Both the position numbers and the translations under genes were made by a program. Under the pieces are notes generated by a model that saw only the letters and a list, made by a program, of their open reading frames with translations, was not told the origin of the DNA and searched no databases. DNA of 29,502 nucleotides from a virus: the IMG/VR virus record IMGVR_UViG_3300048837_000737, positions 1 through 29,502 of that record; one strand, 5' to 3'. This document shows positions 28,915 to 29,502 of the stretch, piece after piece; the stretch's first letter is position 1, and each line of letters begins with the position of its first letter.

Positions 28915-29502
28915 CGGCGCCGCTGACCCCTCACGACTGCGACCTGCGCGATTTCCCGTCGATGCTGCTCGACGTGGCTCGCCTGCGCGATTCCACGCTG
29001 GCCACGAATGAAACTCCCGAGGCATGCTGGGCTGCAGTGCTGCTGTGGTGTGCGTCGTGGCACCAGGTGCCGGCCGCCTCGATCCCGGACAGCGACCAGT
29101 GGCAGGCCAAGCAGGCCGGCTATGTGGCGCGCGGGCGCATCGACAAAGCCTGGCAGGCCGTCCGCGTTGGCGCCCTTCGCGGGTGGGTGAAATGCAGCGA
29201 TGGCCGCCTCTACCACCCGGTGGTTGCCGAGAAGGCATTGGAGTGCTGGCTGTCAAAGCTAGCATCCCGGCTATCCAGCGGGGCCGGCAACGCGAAGCGC
29301 CACAAGATCGCCTTCGACCCGAAGCCCATCGAGGACCAGATTGCAGCTTCCCGCTTGTTGCTGGCGGCGCTGAATCCGCACTCCCGAGCGCTGTCCCGAA
29401 AGAAGCACGTCGCACCATCGGCGGGGCTTGAGCCGGAGCCCGATGCGCCTCCCGACGGGAGTCCCGCCGGGAGCCCGCCGGGGTCGCAAGGGAAGGATAA
29501 GG
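28911..29502 (+). CDS. DUF1376 replication-region protein (3' partial)
   Basis: Start overlaps the preceding stop (ATGA); the frame stays open to the last base, so the C-terminus is outside. The first ~110 residues show the DUF1376 pattern: DLRDFPSMLLDVARLRDS, AAVLLWCASWHQVPAASIPD, then GRIDKAWQAVRVGALRGWVK and DGRLYHPVVAEKALECW. DUF1376 proteins occupy the place of phage replication initiators. A Pro/Gly/Ser-rich linker follows, as is usual before the C-terminal domain. Likely acts in phage DNA replication. Confidence 0.8.
   Translation, partial: MTAPLTPHDCDLRDFPSMLLDVARLRDSTLATNETPEACWAAVLLWCASWHQVPAASIPDSDQWQAKQAGYVARGRIDKAWQAVRVGALRGWVKCSDGRLYHPVVAEKALECWLSKLASRLSSGAGNAKRHKIAFDPKPIEDQIAASRLLLAALNPHSRALSRKKHVAPSAGLEPEPDAPPDGSPAGSPPGSQGKDK

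Noticed and set aside
1-29502. CRISPR arrays, insertion sequences or rRNA genes
   Set aside because: No regularly spaced short repeats, transposase motifs or rRNA-like stretches were seen.

Overview
The window is a high-GC, densely packed temperate siphovirus-type genome or prophage. Its protein families and tRNA remnant suggest a betaproteobacterial (Burkholderiales-like) host. The genes carry long, tightly overlapping frames with GTGA/ATGA/TGATG junctions.

Layout. (1) Positions 1-11156, + strand: the late tail module. It holds a tape measure protein (5' end outside the window), a hub-like tail protein, a tail protein with an inserted lectin-like domain, several small conserved virion or unknown genes, and a beta-helix fibre-like protein ending in eight tandem 22-25 residue repeats. 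(2) 11166-13636, +: the lysis cassette. It holds small membrane proteins, a holin candidate, a GH24 endolysin with a Glu-Cys-Thr catalytic triad and a C-terminal membrane segment, an Rz-like i-spanin with an out-of-frame nested Rz1-like lipoprotein, and one more membrane/coiled-coil protein. (3) 13637-13862: an attP-like site. It has a 45-nt 3' fragment of tRNA-His (anticodon GTG), a strong terminator immediately downstream, and related direct repeats (candidate arm-type integrase sites) on both sides. Phage genes lie on both sides, so this looks like the attP of a circular or virion genome, or the junction of tandem prophages, rather than a simple attL or attR. (4) 13674-16167, -: tyrosine integrase, excisionase-like HTH gene and a clear integron integrase (IntI) whose stop codon overlaps the HTH start. 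(5) 16168-18275: attI and four attC-like sites enclosing small gene cassettes. (6) 18271-26157, -: the early leftward operon. From its promoter end it holds small genes, an ERF single-strand annealing protein, a YqaJ/lambda-type exonuclease, a DUF2303 protein, a coiled-coil protein, SSB, an HNH/HTH protein, and then a complete type IV pilin with a small membrane protein. (7) 26183-27328: a lambda-like immunity region with a PL-type promoter carrying two operators, a lysogeny lipoprotein, a short CI-like repressor, three OR-type operators and a Cro-like gene. (8) 27431-29502, +: early rightward genes (ribbon-helix-helix, AP2-like, small unknowns) leading to a DUF1376 replication protein that runs off the end.

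How it fits together. The repressor appears to act on one operator family (ATCGG-N4-CCGAT) at both PL and PR. The PL transcript would run leftward through recombination genes, pilin, integron cassettes, IntI, HTH and integrase, all on the minus strand. The cassette genes are co-oriented with PL, but the attC asymmetry and the attI position suggest that the array is laid out in the opposite direction. The most unusual content is therefore a phage-borne integron plus a phage-borne major pilin in one early transcription unit. Both could alter the lysogen (accessory genes; receptor or superinfection exclusion). All functional assignments come from reading motifs by eye; no database search was possible.
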